In this document: piece after piece, positions 61,921-64,000 of the stretch | How positions within the stretch are numbered: the stretch's first letter is position 1 | How the letters are laid out: every line of letters starts with the position of its first letter | Assembly (NCBI RefSeq): GCF_022695595.1 | Contig: NZ_CP074380.1 | Coordinates: 4,686,501-4,750,500, forward strand | Source of the DNA: Streptomyces sp. MST-110588 | Lineage (GTDB): Bacteria; Actinomycetota; Actinomycetes; Streptomycetales; Streptomycetaceae | DNA: 64,000 nt | Direction: 5' to 3' | Notes under the pieces: model-generated | Database searches by the model: none | Told to the model about the DNA's origin: nothing | Seen by the model: the letters and a program-made list of their open reading frames with translations, nothing else | Position numbers and translations under genes: made by a program

Positions 61921-63308
61921 CGGGCTCTGAAGACAGGGGCGGTGAGGTGACGGTTCCCGAGGGGCGGCCCGGCCGGCCGGCGCCCCCGGCCGGCCGGCCG
62001 TTCGTCCCTCCCCGCGTCCACCCGCCCGCGGCGCCGCGCATGGGCGCCAACTACACGCCCGGACGCGGCTGGTTCCACCACTGGCTCGACTTCGACCCCG
62101 ACGACGTACACCGGGACTTCGACGCGCTGGCCGGGCTCGGCCTGGACCACGTACGGGTCTTCGCGCTCTGGCCGGTCTTCCAGCCCAACCGCGCCCTGGT
62201 CCGCCCCCGCGCCCTCGACCAGCTCGGGCAGCTCGTGGACGCCGCCGCCGGACACGGCCTGGACGTCGCCGTGGACGCCCTCCAGGGCCATCTGTCCAGC
62301 TTCGACTTCATGCCGTCCTGGCTACGGAGCTGGCACCGCCGCAACATGTTCACCGACCCCGAAGCCATCGACGGCGAGGTCCGCTACCTGGAGGCGCTGG
62401 CCCGTACGCTCGCCGGACGGCCCAACTTCCTGGGCCTGAGCCTGGGCAACGAGGTCAACCAGTTCTCCGGCCCGCCGCACCCCGACCCCGACACCTGTAC
62501 GCGGGAGGAGGCCGGGGCCTGGCTGGAACGCCTGCTGGCGGTGTGCGAGCGGGCCGCGCCCGGCAAGCTGCACACCCACTGCGAGTACGACGCGGTGTGG
62601 TTCCAGGACGGCCACCCCTTCACCCCCGCCCACGCCGCCCGCCTCGGTGCCGTCACCGCCGTCCACTCCTGGGTCTTCAACGGCACCGCGCAGCACCACG
62701 GCCCCGGCGGCACCGCCACGGTCCGGCACGCCGAGTACCTCATCGAACTGTCCAAGGCGTGGGCGCGCGACCCGCGACGGCCGGTGTGGCTCCAGGAGGT
62801 CGGCGCGCCGGCCCCGCTCGTCCCCGCCAGGCAGGCCGCCGCTTTCACCGAGGCCACCCTGACCAATGCGCTGACCTGCGAGGACCTTTACGGCATCACC
62901 TGGTGGTGCTCGCACGACGTCTCACGGGAGCTGGCCGACTTCCCGGAACTGGAGTACGGGCTCGGGCTGCTGACCTGCGAAGGGGACGTCAAGCCGGCCG
63001 GGCGGGCGGTGGCCGGGACGGCCGCCCGGCTGCGCGCCGACCCGCCGCGCCCGGTGCTCCGCAGGACCGCGCTGGTGCTGGATGCGGGAGAGGCCGAGGG
63101 CGCGGGAGGGGGCGGGGAAGCGGGAGGGGGCGACGCGGCGCCGGGCCGCTCGGTGTGCGCGCCGGGCGGCACGTTCTTCGAGGCGTGGGCCCGGCTGGCG
63201 GACCAGGGGGTGCGGGCCGCGGTGGTGCTGGCGGGGCGGGCGCGGGACGCGGGGCACCTCGCCGCGCGGGGCATCACGGAAGTGGTGCGTCCGGAGGATG
63301 TCGGCTGA
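61917..63308 (+). CDS. Intracellular GH5-like glycoside hydrolase
   Basis: A 463-residue (beta/alpha)8 hydrolase without signal peptide, so cytoplasmic. The acid/base Glu179 is in LSLGNEVNQFSG and the nucleophile Glu294 in VWLQEVGAP, as in clan GH-A. DHVRVFALWPVFQPN and HTHCEYDAVWFQDGHPF flank the pocket. The operon and GH85 neighbour suggest the GH5_18 group, beta-mannosidases acting on the Man-beta-1,4-GlcNAc core of N-glycans; that subfamily is inference. The last 70 residues include a Gly/Ala/Glu-rich loop and a small C-terminal domain. It is coupled to permease 2 by ATGA. Confidence 0.85.
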   Translation: MTGSEDRGGEVTVPEGRPGRPAPPAGRPFVPPRVHPPAAPRMGANYTPGRGWFHHWLDFDPDDVHRDFDALAGLGLDHVRVFALWPVFQPNRALVRPRALDQLGQLVDAAAGHGLDVAVDALQGHLSSFDFMPSWLRSWHRRNMFTDPEAIDGEVRYLEALARTLAGRPNFLGLSLGNEVNQFSGPPHPDPDTCTREEAGAWLERLLAVCERAAPGKLHTHCEYDAVWFQDGHPFTPAHAARLGAVTAVHSWVFNGTAQHHGPGGTATVRHAEYLIELSKAWARDPRRPVWLQEVGAPAPLVPARQAAAFTEATLTNALTCEDLYGITWWCSHDVSRELADFPELEYGLGLLTCEGDVKPAGRAVAGTAARLRADPPRPVLRRTALVLDAGEAEGAGGGGEAGGGDAAPGRSVCAPGGTFFEAWARLADQGVRAAVVLAGRARDAGHLAARGITEVVRPEDVG

Positions 63309-63409
63309 GCACCGAGGCCGGCCGAGCACCGGGGGCGGCCGAGCACGCGAGTACGTACGACGGGCACGACACCGAGGACGAAAACCGAGGACGAAACCAG
63401 GAGCGAGCA

Positions 63410-64000
63410 GTGGCCGACAGACGGTTGCCCGACCCGGGCACCAGCACCCGCACGCCTTCACCCGCACCCCGTACGGTCCCCGCGGTCTCCCGCCGTGCCG
63501 TGATGGCGGGTGCCGTCGCCACGGCGACCGTACTGCCCCTCGCGGGACCAGCGGCCCCGGCTCCGGTCCCGGCACGGGGCCCGGCCCCCGCCGCCCCCGC
63601 CGCGTCCCTCCAGCCGTACGCCTCGTACTGGTTCCCCGACAGCTTCCCCGAGGGGCGGCAGCCCGACCCGGGAGCCGTCTGGCGCAGCCTGAAGACCTGG
63701 CGCCCGCAGGACGACCCCGACCTGCCGTACAACACCGCGACCGTGCCGCTCGCCGAACGCTTCACTCCGGTCCCCGCCACCCCCACCGCCCGCCGTGACC
63801 AGGCGCGCGTCACAGCGCTGGTCTCCTTCGCGGGTACCGCGGCCAACCCCTCCCAGGGCGTGCCCTCGGCCGACTACTACGCCCTGACCCACTGGGCTTT
63901 CCTGGAGGAGCTGGTCTTCTGGGGCGGCTCCTCGGGAGAGGGCGTCATCCTCGCCCCCAACGCCCCCGTCGTGGACGCCGCGCACCGCAACGGCGTCCGT
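63410..64000 (+). CDS. Endo-beta-N-acetylglucosaminidase (GH85), partial
   Basis: The gene runs off the right edge. The first 197 residues show a Tat-type signal (SRRAVMAGAVATATVLPLAG) and a Pro/Ala-rich spacer, then the GH85 start: SYWFPDSFPEGRQPDPGAVW, then YYALTHWAFLEELVFWGGSS followed by GEGVILAPNAPVVDAAHRNG. These match bacterial ENGases that cut the chitobiose core of N-glycans, releasing the glycan from glycoproteins outside the cell. GGAG six bases before GTG 63410 supports the start. The active-site Asn-x-Glu lies beyond the window. Confidence 0.92.
   Translation, partial: MADRRLPDPGTSTRTPSPAPRTVPAVSRRAVMAGAVATATVLPLAGPAAPAPVPARGPAPAAPAASLQPYASYWFPDSFPEGRQPDPGAVWRSLKTWRPQDDPDLPYNTATVPLAERFTPVPATPTARRDQARVTALVSFAGTAANPSQGVPSADYYALTHWAFLEELVFWGGSSGEGVILAPNAPVVDAAHRNGVR

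Noticed and set aside
41140..64000. Integrative element with integrase at the tRNA
   Set aside because: No integrase, excisionase or replication gene is visible in the window, so only a boundary is proposed.

Overview
The DNA is high-GC actinobacterial sequence, almost certainly from a Streptomyces. The codons end mostly in G or C, GTG starts are common, one tRNA lacks an encoded CCA, and a group 2 sigma factor is nearly identical in its core to HrdD. From memory, the order hrdD, L,D-transpeptidase lipoprotein, mscL, MTA phosphorylase, FmdB, penicillin acylase, 5-FTHF cyclo-ligase, galU, moeA/glp, moaC, mog, acetyltransferase, sepX/glpR, tRNA-Ala matches the core chromosome of S. coelicolor in its SCO317x-SCO320x range.

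Positions 1-41,212 read mostly as core chromosome. They hold a partial membrane protein and hrdD with an exact SigR-type promoter, then a TetR/flavin reductase/DHA2 efflux locus with a perfect 28-bp operator. Next come two L,D-transpeptidases, a VIT-family protein, a P1 peptidase, an M20 amidohydrolase, a TipA-like MerR regulator and a tyrosine phosphatase. A MerR-PP2C fusion broken by one base follows. The next block is a probable sulfide/persulfide detoxification locus: a GntR, TauE/SafE and SQR-like run divergent from a metallo-beta-lactamase-rhodanese protein. After it lie an adenylation-domain stub, mscL beside a truncated SAF-type gene, MTA phosphorylase, FmdB, an MFS carrier, a cation/proton antiporter and penicillin acylase. 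The block ends with the galU-glp-moaC-mog-acetyltransferase-sepX run, where sepX is also frame-disrupted.

At tRNA-Ala(CGC) (41,140-41,212) the content changes. Positions 41.2-56.6 kb look accessory. They hold a remnant of an NTF2-like gene, a toxin-antitoxin pair whose toxin seems to have lost its stop, three genes of unusual composition (one unknown, one small exported protein, one SGNH hydrolase), an orphan BtrH_N-type protein, a LysR/flavin monooxygenase pair, an HxlR regulator with a frameshifted SDR, a single-module A-T-reductase NRPS-like enzyme, a PNPOx-fold protein and an M23 peptidase.

Positions 56.8-64 kb are a glycan-use operon: a LacI regulator with a near-palindromic operator, a lipoprotein binding protein, two permeases with no ATPase, an intracellular GH5-like hydrolase and the start of an exported GH85 endo-beta-N-acetylglucosaminidase. 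Together they suggest capture and breakdown of N-glycans.

Two features recur. Four apparent single-base losses, mostly at short G or C runs, break three genes; they may be sequencing errors. Short in-frame repeats also lengthen tails or linkers in many proteins.
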